The notes under the pieces were generated by a model, which did no database searches, was not told where the DNA came from, and saw nothing but the letters and a program-made list of their open reading frames with translations. A program made the position numbers and the translations under genes. A DNA stretch of 64,000 nucleotides from assembly GCA_012934845.2 (NCBI GenBank), contig WNNJ02000541.1, forward strand, positions 1 to 64,000, written 5' to 3'. Below are positions 9,886-18,689 of this stretch, one piece after another (positions within the stretch are counted from its first letter, which is position 1; each line of letters begins with the position of its first letter). This DNA comes from Pomphorhynchus laevis (Eukaryota; Acanthocephala; Palaeacanthocephala; Echinorhynchida; Pomphorhynchidae).

Positions 9886-10257
9886 TATACAATTTTGATT
9901 ATATACAATTTTGTATATTTGTTTTTATTTTTATTTATATACGTATAAAATACGTAGACTCATATATCTTAGCTAATTCATTGTAAAAATCACTTATGTT
10001 TTATTAACATACAATACAATTATTACAATTGAAGCACATTTGATTTTTTCACTTTGATTATATTAATTATTTCGCTAGAAATAATTTATAATATTTATAA
10101 AAATCGTACTTAAATTTAAAATCGTATTAGAAATTTTGTTTTGAACGATGATTTTGTTTTATTTATGCATATAGAAAAAAAACCATTTATGCCTTTCAGC
10201 TATAAAGTGAACAACAAACAATAATTATATAGAGAGTTTAGTTAACTATAAATTTCA
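9886..10257 (+). other. AT-rich intron stretch: nothing recognised
   Basis: Low-complexity AT-rich DNA with ATATACAATTTTG doublets near 9885-9915. No ORF, RNA gene or repeat end that I can support. The same sequence is at 34067-34438. Confidence 0.6.
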
Positions 10258-10430
10258 ATATTGTAGTGTTCGTTAGAATTCGATATATTTCGTTTCTTGT
10301 AGAGTTCGGTAGAGTACGTTAAATTGAATAGTTCGGTAGAGTTCAATAAAGTTAGTAGTTGTAGTGTTCGGTAGAATTCGGGTGAGCTCGTTGGCTGTAG
10401 ATATCGATAGAGTTAAGTAGAATTCGTACT
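10258..10430 (+). repeat. Degenerate tandem repeat, about 20-bp unit
   Basis: Variants of TTGTAGAGTTCGGTAGAATT recur eight or more times with irregular spacing. The same array is at 34439-34611. Confidence 0.6.
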
Positions 10431-10454
10431 TTGCTCTTTAGAAGTCAGTGATAG

Positions 10455-10925
10455 CATTTTAAGCCCGCTACTTTCATCTAAGGGCTAAGGCTATCTTCTA
10501 ATCGAACCTGCCTATCATGGTAGTACCTAGCTTAGTAAAAAAAGGATTTATTTTAACGTGGCAAATGCGTGCCAGCGCTTGCTATAAATATCGTGTATAA
10601 CCGGATAGTAAAATATCGAGTATAACAGGAATGATGGAATTTAAAGCCTTACTACTCCCTTTTCAGGGCTAGACCTTATCAGCATGGTAGAACCTGAGTT
10701 AGTGTAGCTTTAAGTTTCACTGAACATGATACAGTTTAAAGCCATGCTTATTTCCGGTCAAGGGCTAGGGCAATCTTCTACTTAAACATGTCTAACACGG
10801 TAGAACCTAAGTTAGCATAGTCTTGAGTTTCTCTGGATATGATACAGTTTAAACTATGTACTTCTTGTTTGGGGTTTGGGCGATTCTCTATCTGAACCTG
10901 TCCAACAAGAGTGACCCTAATTGTA
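10455..10925 (+). repeat. Four divergent units of an about 110-bp tandem repeat
   Basis: Each unit runs TTTAAAGCC..., CAAGGGCTAGGGC, ATCTTCTA, GAACCTGTC, GGTAGAACCTAAGTTAG, TTGAGTTTC, GATACAG. Units start near 10457, 10640, 10735 and 10847. The first two are separated by a short copy of the L2-like LINE 3' end (AACGTGGCAAATGCGTGCC at 10556-10574). Copy B is at 34636-35106. Confidence 0.65.
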
Positions 10926-11340
10926 GCGTCCTGCTGTATCAAAAATAGAAACAATACTTGTGAGTATAATATCGTGGTACCACTAGAATAATTTCATCTC
11001 ACAGATGCAATCAAATTAAATGAAAAATATTCATTGCAAGTGGCGGCATGAAGAACAGTGATCCGGCTAGCGGAAGTAATATACAAAAATGTATATCTAC
11101 AATACCGCAGCAGTCAGCCTAGTAGATGTATCGTTGAGTTTAAACGTCCTGAGTTTGAATCCAATCAGCACAAGTGTATGGGTTGACACTTGGAATGTAA
11201 GTCGGTGTCAGCAGCTGATGTGACCAGACAAGGCTGATTAGTAGCGTCTTGTTGTGTAAAAAATAGGAACAATACATGTGAGTATAATATCGTGCTATAA
11301 CCAGAATAATTTCGGCTCACAGATGCAATCAAATTGAACT
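10923..11340 (+). repeat. Direct repeats of about 98 bp flanking a tRNA-like SINE
   Basis: 10923-11022 and 11241-11340 share GTAGCGTC, AACAATAC, GTGAGTATAATATCGTG and CTCACAGATGCAATCAAATT at roughly 85 percent identity. They are too long for a target duplication and may be the body of one repeat family with the tRNA-like part between copies. Copy B: 35104-35521. Confidence 0.65.
11105..11240 (+). repeat. tRNA-derived SINE-like segment (also 35286-35421)
   Basis: A box-A-like CAGCCTAGTAGA (11115-11126) is followed 27 bases later by GTTTGAATCC (11153-11162), one base from the consensus B box GTTCGAATCC. This is the internal RNA polymerase III promoter layout of tRNA-derived SINEs. I see no intact cloverleaf, so it is not a tRNA gene. 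Confidence 0.5.
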
Positions 11341-11777
11341 AAATTGTTAATAATAAAAATTTTATAATTATCATATGCAATCTTTATAAATTTTGTTACA
11401 GATTTTTCTGTGAAATTTTATTTTTTAAAGTCGAATTATCACGTACAAACTTGTTTGTTTTGTTTAAAGAATATAAATGAAATTTTTAACTATGATAATA
11501 TTTTTATTATTTATTTTTTATTATAATTTTTTAATACAGTAAACGAACAATAAATGTTAAGTTAGTCAGTTTTTTTTCTTAAGTTGAAAAAGTCGCCCTT
11601 CCACGGGTCGACCGTGAAAAATTTATTATTTATATTATTAAAATTTTAATATATTATTATATTATTTAAATTTTTATTATTTATAAAAAAAATATTATTG
11701 TAAATATTTATTATTTTTAATATTTAATATTTTTATGGGCATTTTTCGAAATTATTCTTCTTCAACGAATGTAAAAG
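11341..11777 (+). other. TRAPPC8 intron 1, last part: AT-rich
   Basis: TTA/AAT-rich sequence up to the acceptor of exon 2, with a small GC island (GTCGCCCTTCCACGGGTCG near 11592). No feature recognised. Confidence 0.6.
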
Positions 11778-12005
11778 TATCTAATATTAAACTCAATGTA
11801 AGAGATATTAACAAATCTAGACGATTTATGCGTAATATTCAACAAGATTTACTATACAACTATATTGCACAAGGCAACAAAGGTAACGCGTTTATTGAAT
11901 TTAAATTTTATGCTGAATTTTAAGATGCCTTTGAGTTCATGTGTCACAACACTCTAGAAAATAGTCCTCATTACTCTCACGAGTATTTAACTCAATTTCT
12001 GGGAT
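11778..12005 (+). CDS. TRAPPC8: TRAPPC8 coding exon 2, copy A (in-frame TAA or a 42-nt intron inside)
   Basis: The acceptor AG at 11776-11777 follows a T-rich tract. The exon's first two bases complete the codon split at exon 1, and the donor GTATCC is at 12006. The frame reads VSNIKLNVRDI, then MRNIQQDLL, and ends SHEYLTQFLG with T left over, giving Cys with exon 3. The end matches human HEFLNHYLAC. A TAA at 11921-11923 lies in this frame. Either it is a true premature stop, or 11883-11924 (GTAACG to TTTTAAG, 42 nt, phase preserved) is a tiny intron. The residues just before the TAA (FYAEF) resemble the human WFESY segment, which argues that they are coding. RNA would be needed to decide. 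Confidence 0.75.
11883..11924 (+). other. TRAPPC8: Candidate 42-nt mini-intron in TRAPPC8 exon 2 (also 36064-36105)
   Basis: GTAACG starts directly after AAAG and the stretch ends TTTTAAG before ATGCC. Its length is a multiple of three, it is AT-rich and it contains the only in-frame stop of the exon. Removal would join ...QGNK to DAFEFM in frame. The counter-evidence is the weak pyrimidine tract and the fact that part of the removed peptide still aligns with TRAPPC8. Confidence 0.4.
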
Positions 12006-12100
12006 GTATCCTTTTTCAATTGATGTTTTCAATTTAAAACTTACTTAATTAAAAAATAACTACATAATAACTACATAAAGCTAGTTATAACTTTGTCTTC

Positions 12101-12127
12101 ATATGATTGACTGTTAGTCAATCATAG
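12101..12127 (+). repeat. Palindrome at the repeat junction (full version 36282-36308)
   Basis: At 36282-36308 the arms ATATGATTGACT and AGTCAATCATAT are perfect with loop GTT. In copy A the last base of the right arm differs because the sequence switches at 12127 to a LINE. The long direct repeat ends exactly at this hairpin. Confidence 0.9.
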
Positions 12128-13067
12128 GGTCTTCAACTAATTCGTTTCCGATATGAATGCGTCGGACACTAGAATTAGATACTCTTGATCGACAAACATA
12201 ATTCCAAAATCGCTTGGGTGTGTGTCCTAAAGACATAGCAACATCATTCTCGTACAAGTATCTCTTTTTTGATTTTAAGCGATTGCATTTATTGCGTATT
12301 AGTTTGTACTCACTATATAAAGCATCACTCTTACTACAGAGACTCCACGCCTTATTTCTCAACCTTATACAACGCTTTAGTTCGCTATCAAACCACGGAG
12401 GTTTATCAGACCTCTTACGCTTGGAAAATACACGCATGGGAGCAAATTCGTCTAGGACTTGAATTACCCCACTTTTGATAGACTGCCACATGCTCTCCAC
12501 ATCACCATCATTACTTACAAAAGAAATCCTTTTAGCATATTCAATTATCTCATTATCTGGGATAACTTTCCGTACTCGCTTCTCAACAATCTCTACACTG
12601 TCTGATCCGGTCGAATTAGTAGGAATCAGAAACTTGACCACCACATGATCGCTTGAACTAATTGGGGGTTCTTTGTCAATTGAAGAAATATCATATTCAA
12701 GTCTAGTAAACAGCATGTCAATCTTCGAGGATGATTCTGCGGAGAAACGAGTATCAAAATGAACATGTTGAATAAGCAACATTTCATCATACAATAAATT
12801 ACATAACGACATAGTATATTTATCATAAGTTGCAATACTGGAGAGGGCGGAATTGTATGAATGCATGTTAAAATCACCAAAGATAAAAAATTTATGGCAC
12901 TTGGGTATATTCTTAAGGAAATCAATAAGAGCGAACGATATTGCGCCCGGAGCACGATATACTATACATAAAGTAATAATAGCACTCCCAGATTGCGTAA
13001 TACTCAACTGTAGAGCCTCGGCAGAGCATGAATCATCAATGAATTTTACGGCTGAACTAACAATCAA
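12114..13067 (-). CDS. APE endonuclease C-terminal half and linker of CR1-like LINE
   Basis: 317 codons without a break. The second half of an APE endonuclease is recognisable as LCIVYRAPG, FFIFGDFNMHS, SKIDMLFT and SSDHVVVKF (the SDH catalytic His). Then comes the linker with KPPWFDSELKRCIRLRNKAW and GHTPKRFWNYV, as in CR1-type proteins just before the polymerase. The last few codons (to the stop) come from the palindrome on the other side of the junction. Longer and less damaged than most fragments here, so fairly young. Confidence 0.88.
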   Translation of the reverse strand: MIVSSAVKFIDDSCSAEALQLSITQSGSAIITLCIVYRAPGAISFALIDFLKNIPKCHKFFIFGDFNMHSYNSALSSIATYDKYTMSLCNLLYDEMLLIQHVHFDTRFSAESSSKIDMLFTRLEYDISSIDKEPPISSSDHVVVKFLIPTNSTGSDSVEIVEKRVRKVIPDNEIIEYAKRISFVSNDGDVESMWQSIKSGVIQVLDEFAPMRVFSKRKRSDKPPWFDSELKRCIRLRNKAWSLCSKSDALYSEYKLIRNKCNRLKSKKRYLYENDVAMSLGHTPKRFWNYVCRSRVSNSSVRRIHIGNELVEDPMID

Positions 13068-13075
13068 ATTTTACG
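12127..13075 (-). mobile_element. CR1-like LINE, endonuclease and linker fragment cut at the repeat junction
   Basis: A minus-strand element, 5'-truncated inside the APE domain near 13067 and ending abruptly at 12127, where the long repeat begins. The polymerase half is missing. On the tandem model the missing half should lie about 12 kb left of the window. A 25-bp segment (AATTTTACGGCTGAACTAAC and on) is directly duplicated at its 5' edge, 13033-13082. Confidence 0.85.
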
Positions 13076-13092
13076 GCTGAACTAACAATCAA

Positions 13093-13525
13093 TAATAGTT
13101 TATAATTTTTTTATTACACCAACAACATTACAATTTGGGTTCCCTAAAATGGGCCTCAATATAAATTTAATTTAATTTTTTATTTATTGTTCAATGTCCC
13201 TGATTTGAAATCTCGAGTTCGCTCTCGGTACCGTTCTCAAAGACATAGATATAGCTTTAGCTAGAGTGATAGCCATTCGACATCGGACGTTTCTGATACA
13301 TTCGTAGTAATCCGTTCCCGTTCTCATCGATTTTCGTACGGCGACTGACTGCAATATATAATTTGCCACTGGTCCTGTCCCTCCCGAAGACGCAAAAATT
13401 GCTGATGCGAAAAATCCACCCTCGATGTATCGTACTCTTTCTGCGTATTTCGCTCTTTTGTGATTTTCATGGTACGCGTATACATTTTTGATGTTATCTT
13501 TTACGTTTGAGGGAGCCAGGTGGTA
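13093..13525 (-). mobile_element. R2-superfamily LINE fragment a (3' end)
   Basis: Minus strand; the frame from about 13518 reads HLAPSN, AYHENHKRAKYAERVRYIEG, FASSGGTGPVANYILQ and ends at 13184 (ISMSLRTVPRANS). This is the conserved C-terminal region after the endonuclease. The 3' UTR motif is at 13138-13155. The 5' end is truncated in AATAATAAT sequence, next to element b. Confidence 0.85.
13138..13155 (-). promoter_or_regulatory. 3' UTR motif of R2-type element a
   Basis: In element sense GGCCCATTTTAGGGAACC, the same block as at 3588-3607, directly before the AT-rich tail. Confidence 0.65.
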
Positions 13526-13592
13526 ATAATAATATTATTTTTTTTAATTTTTTATTTTATTATTTTAACATTTCAACATAACATACAATTTT

Positions 13593-13611
13593 GGTTACCC
13601 GTAAATAGGCC
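13593..13611 (-). promoter_or_regulatory. 3' UTR motif of R2-type element b
   Basis: In element sense GGGCCTATTTACGGGTAACC, matching the family block, just before the AT-rich tail. Confidence 0.65.
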
Positions 13612-13630
13612 CTTATTAAAATTGTTAATT

Positions 13631-14578
13631 TTATACATTTTCATTAATGTTAGTTTGGAGAATCATTGAATATATTCGCTTGACTATTGAGTTTTCGGAT
13701 TGATGCTCGTCGAATCGCCAAGGACACACACTTTGCAAGGATGAATATATGTCGCTCCGAAGTTTAGTGATGCATTTGTGATAGGGTGTATTGTGTCTAA
13801 CAGCTTGTTGTCTTGCGATCTGTCGTAGTACTCTGTCTGCACTGGGCCCTATGCTTCCTAGCGCCGAAAACGTGAGAGGGTGAAACGCAGAGCACTCGAT
13901 CTTTACTACTCTTTCAACATATTTAGTTCGTTTTCTATTCTCATGATAGTTATGTGTGTTATTCATCCGTTGGGCATACGATGAGGCAAGTGGATTAAAA
14001 ACACAAACGTCCATAAAGGACCGCTCCATCGTTGTTCCGAACAGATTATTGCACGCTATGTCTAATCGAGCCGACCTGTCTGTGGTTGTATTGATGTTGT
14101 CAAATGTCATTAAATCTGGTACTGGTAGGAGTATGGGCTCAATAGCAACATTGACACACACATCTCGAAGTGCTACCGCGATATTGTCTCTTATTGTATT
14201 ATGTCTTATAAAAGGTATTCCACCAACTTGACATGAGAGCGCATGTGTAATATTGAAATTATTTCCACAAATACATTTGGATGGTGTGTTTATCAGTGCC
14301 CAATTATATCTTGCAGCCAATGCGTCTTGAAATTGCTGCTTGGAAAGATGATGGCCTTCTGTATGTATTGGCAATGAACTCAACCAAAGCGATGATCCTC
14401 TTGAAGACGTGATGTGGGTTAGATTACTCCTTTCAGTATCGCTTAGATATTGCATTAGATGTTTTTGTGTGCTACAATTGTATTCATTGTTCTCTATTCT
14501 AATTTGATTTGCAATCATATTCTGTGCCTCCTCCCAGTCACTTGCCGATTGTTCTGCTAAGGGGGTACACATCCGCAA
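13631..14578 (-). CDS. R2-type endonuclease region of element b
   Basis: 315 codons. CCHC knuckle C102, C104, H112, C116; RHN box 125-127; VPDLM at 154-158; nuclease residues in ARLDIAC (D173) and ERSFMDVCVFN (D190); then YHENRKRTKYVERV and FSALGSIGPSADRVL. This is the PD-(D/E)XK-type endonuclease of R2-superfamily LINEs, which nicks the target for priming. All key residues appear present, but the frame is detached from its polymerase. Confidence 0.9.
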   Translation of the reverse strand: MRMCTPLAEQSASDWEEAQNMIANQIRIENNEYNCSTQKHLMQYLSDTERSNLTHITSSRGSSLWLSSLPIHTEGHHLSKQQFQDALAARYNWALINTPSKCICGNNFNITHALSCQVGGIPFIRHNTIRDNIAVALRDVCVNVAIEPILLPVPDLMTFDNINTTTDRSARLDIACNNLFGTTMERSFMDVCVFNPLASSYAQRMNNTHNYHENRKRTKYVERVVKIECSAFHPLTFSALGSIGPSADRVLRQIARQQAVRHNTPYHKCITKLRSDIYSSLQSVCPWRFDEHQSENSIVKRIYSMILQTNINENV

Positions 14579-14919
14579 GTGTAGCTATATTCAATGTTGT
14601 AAGGAGCACATGCTTTACTAGGATTCAATACGCCTAGTCCACCCATGCTGATTGGTAGTTCAAAAACTTCACGCATCGTTTGCTCCACGTCGGTCTTTCC
14701 AGTAATCTCTGGTAACAGACCATCAATGACTTCGCAAACCAAAGGACTAAACCAGTGTGACTCAACAATGCAGGTTCTCAGTAAATGTTTCCACTTGAAT
14801 TGAAGGCTCTTTGTAAGTAAGACGAATGCAACCTGGCCATCCCACTTTGCAATGTTCTTTATAATTTTGACTTCCTCTATCCAATACTCGACCAGACGTT
14901 TAACTTCGAATTCGATAAA

Positions 14920-15360
14920 TTATTGATTGCCTATATAGCTGCCAAGTAGTTTTATGCCGTTTGTAATTACTTGAACTCCACGGTCTGTAAAATATTTGTC
15001 TTTGTGAAGATGGTTTTCGCTGTGTATTAAGATTGTGCATTTGTCAGGATTAATGTGATATCCATATCGACCGCTTATATCTCGCAACACATTCCAAAGT
15101 TTAGTTAAATCCTTATATGTACCTACACATGCGCCATCGTCTGCATACCAATGATGAACTATTCCAGGAACTAATGTCTGTAATTCCTTAATACGAGAAA
15201 GAGAAGCAGCGGCAAATGCGGCCATGGACAAGGGATCTCCCTGAGTAAAACCTTCTTCCGATATCAAAGTGTCGCTCTCCATAACTAGCTGTGATCCTGA
15301 CGAATAACAGTTGGACAGTATCGTATCTAGAGCTGGACATATTTTACTCATATTTTTCAA
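14920..15360 (-). CDS. Reverse transcriptase core of element b
   Basis: 146 codons: motif B EEGFTQGDPLSMAAFAAASL, motif C HHWYADDGACVG, motif D YGYHINPDKCTIL and the following IKLLGSYIG. The downstream thumb continues near 14880-14580 in other frames (FELPISMGGLGVLNP at 14742-14557). Confidence 0.92.
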   Translation of the reverse strand: MKNMSKICPALDTILSNCYSSGSQLVMESDTLISEEGFTQGDPLSMAAFAAASLSRIKELQTLVPGIVHHWYADDGACVGTYKDLTKLWNVLRDISGRYGYHINPDKCTILIHSENHLHKDKYFTDRGVQVITNGIKLLGSYIGNQ

Positions 15361-15559
15361 TGCTACTGATCTATTTATGCAATTGAATGGATTCTTGGCA
15401 TCTAAAACGAGGATGCATTTATCTACTGAACACTCATATGTTTTTCGGATTGAGTGAATTGCGAACTATAATAGTATTTTTTTTTATTTTTTTATAATAA
15501 TATTTTTTTTAGAATTGTCCAAGAAAATGAAAACACTGTCAAATTATCAGTCATTAGGA

Positions 15560-17167
15560 TCAAGATCTTGACATTGAGACCGGTTGCAACAATGTGGAGC
15601 GAGGTGATCTGAGGCTCATAGATACGCCACGCATGACGATACAACCAATTGTTCTTCGCAACCTTGCAATTTCGGCGGTGTATGAGCTGTAGTTTTTCAG
15701 AGCTAGCTTACGTGCAATACCTTGGAGACAACGGTTAGCATCGACACCAATACCGGACGAGCATGACAAAATGAATGGCAAGAAAATTGAATGTTCAATT
15801 TCGCGAATTCTTTTTTCGTATTTTGCTATTTTTCGTGCTTGGTGGAAATCAAACGATGAACTTGACGATCTGGAGGCATTTGAGGGCGCATGTATGTTAA
15901 ATATACATATATCCAACAAAGTGCGCTGGGTAGTACCTCCAAAAAGACCATTACATACTTTGTCTAGGCGAGCACACCTGTCCGTAGTTGTACTCGGTGC
16001 TTGAAAGGTGACATGTGAATTGAGTGGTTGAAGTGATGGCTCGATCTGCACGCCGGATGATACTTTTGTAATTTCCTTAGCAACATAATCACGTACACAA
16101 TTATGTCTGACGGTCGGGAGGTAACCATGTTTACATGACAGAGCGTGAGATAAGGAGTTCGGTTGACCACATGAGCAATTTTTGGGAACGTCTCTGACGA
16201 TCTGTCCGTACCTAGCGGCAATAGCGTCTTTAAATACTGTGTTATTCAGTACTGCGCCATTCGAGTTCGAGGGATAAGCCGTGAGCCAGGCAGAAGCGCC
16301 GCTAACTGTTGCATGATCCAATGCGTTTTGTAAGTGCTCGTTCAATTCAGAGTAGATTGACTGTCTGTGTAATTGGAACTGGGCTTTATTTGACTGTGAA
16401 AACGTTGATCGGCAAATTGATTGTTGTTCCAAAATAACTTCAAAATCCAGATTGTTTACAAAAGGTTGGCAGAAAGTAAGCGACCTATCATAGTTCGTCT
16501 TCACAGAGTTACATTGGTCAAATATACCTAATCCGCCCAAACTCACTGGCAGTCTGACTAGCTCCCACAATATGTTAATCGGTACGGAATCGATCATGAG
16601 TAAGTTGTCTATTTGAGAGCGCAGTTCATCCTTTAGTTTCTTGAACCAGAGAGGGTCACATGAGCAAGTATGTTGCACATAAGTCCAATTGTGTTGAAGT
16701 GATTTGGTTAAGCATGCATAAAATGTCTGCAGATCAGACTCGCCTATCTGGCATACGTGCTTAAGCTTGTGTTGAATATCCGATACCTTCGAACAAACAA
16801 ATTGTGAGACGAACTCTTTAGTACCAATAGGAGCGCCAAGAACAGACACACCATCATTTGTGATTTCAACCCCTGATGAGTGGAATAATTCATACATTCT
16901 TTGGTGAGTGATGCCGTTGACAAAGGCCTTGAATTTCTTTGGATTAATATGAAATCCATATTTTGGACCGATGTCAGCTAAAAAAGCATATGCAGAGTTC
17001 ACATCTTCGGGGCAACCAATAAAATTGCCATCATCAGCATACCAGTATTGGCGCATCATGGGAAACTTGTCCCTGACTTTGTGAATCATTGAAATCATTG
17101 GCAGCAAAAGCTGCCATGGCCAGTACATCACCCTGAGTAAATCCCTCCCGGCATTGCATTGTTTCAT
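15560..17167 (-). CDS. Element c: polymerase (from motif C), thumb and endonuclease
   Basis: 535 codons; the true frame enters from the upstream ORF. YADD is at 43-46, VSVLGAPIG at 107-115, VRLPVSLGGLGIFD at 204-217, CCHC at C331, C333, H341, C345, RHN at 354-356, then CARLDKVCNGLFG and RTLLDICIFN. In the first nuclease box the usual D-I is D-K here. The C-terminal YEKRIREIEHSIFLPFIL segment is conserved with its neighbours. Confidence 0.9.
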   Translation of the reverse strand: MKQCNAGRDLLRVMYWPWQLLLPMISMIHKVRDKFPMMRQYWYADDGNFIGCPEDVNSAYAFLADIGPKYGFHINPKKFKAFVNGITHQRMYELFHSSGVEITNDGVSVLGAPIGTKEFVSQFVCSKVSDIQHKLKHVCQIGESDLQTFYACLTKSLQHNWTYVQHTCSCDPLWFKKLKDELRSQIDNLLMIDSVPINILWELVRLPVSLGGLGIFDQCNSVKTNYDRSLTFCQPFVNNLDFEVILEQQSICRSTFSQSNKAQFQLHRQSIYSELNEHLQNALDHATVSGASAWLTAYPSNSNGAVLNNTVFKDAIAARYGQIVRDVPKNCSCGQPNSLSHALSCKHGYLPTVRHNCVRDYVAKEITKVSSGVQIEPSLQPLNSHVTFQAPSTTTDRCARLDKVCNGLFGGTTQRTLLDICIFNIHAPSNASRSSSSSFDFHQARKIAKYEKRIREIEHSIFLPFILSCSSGIGVDANRCLQGIARKLALKNYSSYTAEIARLRRTIGCIVMRGVSMSLRSPRSTLLQPVSMSRS

Positions 17168-18512
17168 TGCTGATTATTATCTCAGGATTATTACGATATA
17201 AGTTATGAAGTGTATTTGATAGTGCTGAGCATATATGCGACATATGTTTGAGTGCTAGACGTTTATTTATGCGGTTGAAAGCATTGTCTGCATCAATTGT
17301 CAACAGAACATGAGTCGGTTCTTTCTGCAGAACTGAACGTATCGAGTGTATCACGCATTCGGTGCCAGAACTCGTACCTGAGCAAGCCTGAAGGTTTCCA
17401 CATACTTTTTGTAATTGGGGTTTAGCGATCGTAAGAATTGCCTTTGACATTATGCGGCGACTGACATCACCAACACCTATTGGTCGTACACCATTCACTT
17501 TACTCAAGGCAATTAGACGACTAGAAGTAAGCGCCCGCATCGATTCAAGGGATGAGTTTTGTGTAGCTAAATGTCGAGCAAACAGAGCGAGTGCATCCGC
17601 AAGCTTCTTCGATTCAGCACCGAAAGAGTTTAGCATCGTGTACCATGCCTGAGCATCAAGTCCAGATGGTCCAGCGCCGCCCTTGATGAGTTTACTTGTA
17701 GTAATGATTGTATCTGCATCAATATCATCAAACAAAGATGGGTGAAACTCAGAGCCATGAAACACATCCTCACTTAGTATGACATCGGGGTCAGCTTCTT
17801 TAGCGCGCGGGTGTTTGTCTTGAAGTAGTTGAAGTACTGTCTTTGAGCCTATTTTATCATCGGGTCGAAGTAAACTGCCGGTGTGTTCTGAATCGTTAAG
17901 AGACCTCATAGCCGAGGACAATTTCCCAGATCTGACTTGGTTTACGAAACTCTTTTTCCAATCGCAGGGCATTCGATCATCTTTTCGTAAGGAGCGTTGA
18001 CCCTGGAGAAAAGACGCCTCCTTGAACAATTCTTCATAGAGCCCATCAGACCATAGCCTCATTCTCCGTGCAATAGACATGCAAACTTTTTTGCGATCAT
18101 TACGCTTTGTACGTTGTAAAATCAAATGTCCCAAGACAATCGCTGTCATTATTGTATCAGATTCGGCGCAAGAATCTGTATATATTCTTTCTAGCTCATT
18201 TATAAAATCTCGAGATGCATTGCACTTTTGTAGACGGCATAGGTTCGGGATCCATTTGATTACATCCTCATAAATTGTCCGAATTGTGCAATGTGATTTA
18301 ATTGTGGTTGGAATTGTTGGCGGCGAAATGTTGTTATTTTCCGAGTTAGGGTTCTCAAAAATGAGATCACTCAAAGTACGATTTTCGCATTTGAGAGCAG
18401 CGCAGTTTATGCATCTCTTGTGATTTCGTGCGCATTTGCATCCCTCACACTTTGCGCTGGGTCCGTTGCACGAACAGCACTTCATGTAAATGGCTGGCTT
18501 TCCCTTTGGCAT
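17034..18512 (-). CDS. Element c: Cys-rich N-terminus and polymerase up to motif B
   Basis: 492 codons from MPKGKPAI. Residues 12-44 form a compact cysteine cluster (CCSCNGPSAKCEGCKCAR, then CINCAALKC) like the CXC/CRC fold of DNA-binding proteins rather than the C2H2 fingers of classical R2. It is followed by GGAGPSGLDAQAWYTML, GVRPIGVGDVSRRIMSKAIL, LLTIDADNAFNRINK (motif A) and REGFTQGDVLAMAAFAA (motif B), after which the frame is lost. Confidence 0.88.
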   Translation of the reverse strand: MPKGKPAIYMKCCSCNGPSAKCEGCKCARNHKRCINCAALKCENRTLSDLIFENPNSENNNISPPTIPTTIKSHCTIRTIYEDVIKWIPNLCRLQKCNASRDFINELERIYTDSCAESDTIMTAIVLGHLILQRTKRNDRKKVCMSIARRMRLWSDGLYEELFKEASFLQGQRSLRKDDRMPCDWKKSFVNQVRSGKLSSAMRSLNDSEHTGSLLRPDDKIGSKTVLQLLQDKHPRAKEADPDVILSEDVFHGSEFHPSLFDDIDADTIITTSKLIKGGAGPSGLDAQAWYTMLNSFGAESKKLADALALFARHLATQNSSLESMRALTSSRLIALSKVNGVRPIGVGDVSRRIMSKAILTIAKPQLQKVCGNLQACSGTSSGTECVIHSIRSVLQKEPTHVLLTIDADNAFNRINKRLALKHMSHICSALSNTLHNLYRNNPEIIISNETMQCREGFTQGDVLAMAAFAANDFNDSQSQGQVSHDAPILVC

Positions 18513-18689
18513 ATTGAAAGTTGATTATTCCTTTTCTCTTTGTATGTTATTTTATTGTGTATATTAATATTGTATTTATGTATGTTATTTTATCTCAAAC
18601 TTTTTTTAAGCTCAAAAAAAAAGAACTATAATAATATTATTTTTTTTATAATAATTTTTTTTGTAATATTATTTATTAAAAAAGAAAAG

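Larger units (their letters stand above)
1..12126 (+). repeat. Long direct repeat, copy A (continues left of window)
   Basis: This stretch recurs at 24183-36307 at an offset of 24182, falling to 24181 after a single C at 7384 that the second copy lacks. Coding blocks, insertion junctions and repeats agree in order and sequence wherever I compared them. The match ends at 12126, at the edge of a palindrome. The window starts inside the repeat, so its true left end is unseen. It carries TRAPPC8 exons 1 and 2 and several retrotransposon fragments. Near identity implies a very recent duplication or an assembly artefact. Confidence 0.95.
13545..15470 (-). mobile_element. R2-superfamily LINE fragment b
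   Basis: Minus strand, 5'-truncated inside reverse transcriptase motif A (FAIHSIRKTYEC, ILVLDAKN). It covers the polymerase, thumb and endonuclease in three frames (15360-14920, 14742-14557, 14578-13631) and ends with the 3' UTR motif at 13593-13611. Both flanks are AT-rich tails and element c starts right after. Confidence 0.9.
15480..18620 (-). mobile_element. R2-superfamily LINE c, near full length
   Basis: Minus strand. It carries a start codon with a cysteine-rich N-terminus, polymerase and endonuclease in two overlapping frames (18512-17034 and 17167-15560), so a single frameshift near 17100 separates it from a complete protein. The 5' UTR has GTATGTTATTTTATTG as in element e. Unlike the others its 3' UTR lacks the GGCC...GGGAACC block. 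Confidence 0.9.

Noticed and set aside
11105-11180. tRNA gene
   Set aside because: No complete cloverleaf or discriminator end; only box-like sequences in a repeat.
13956-14231. Plus-strand frames opposite the R2-type and L2-like coding regions (for example 13956-14231, 20505-20912, 5114-5296)
   Set aside because: Shadows of the minus-strand coding sequence, with no similarity of their own.
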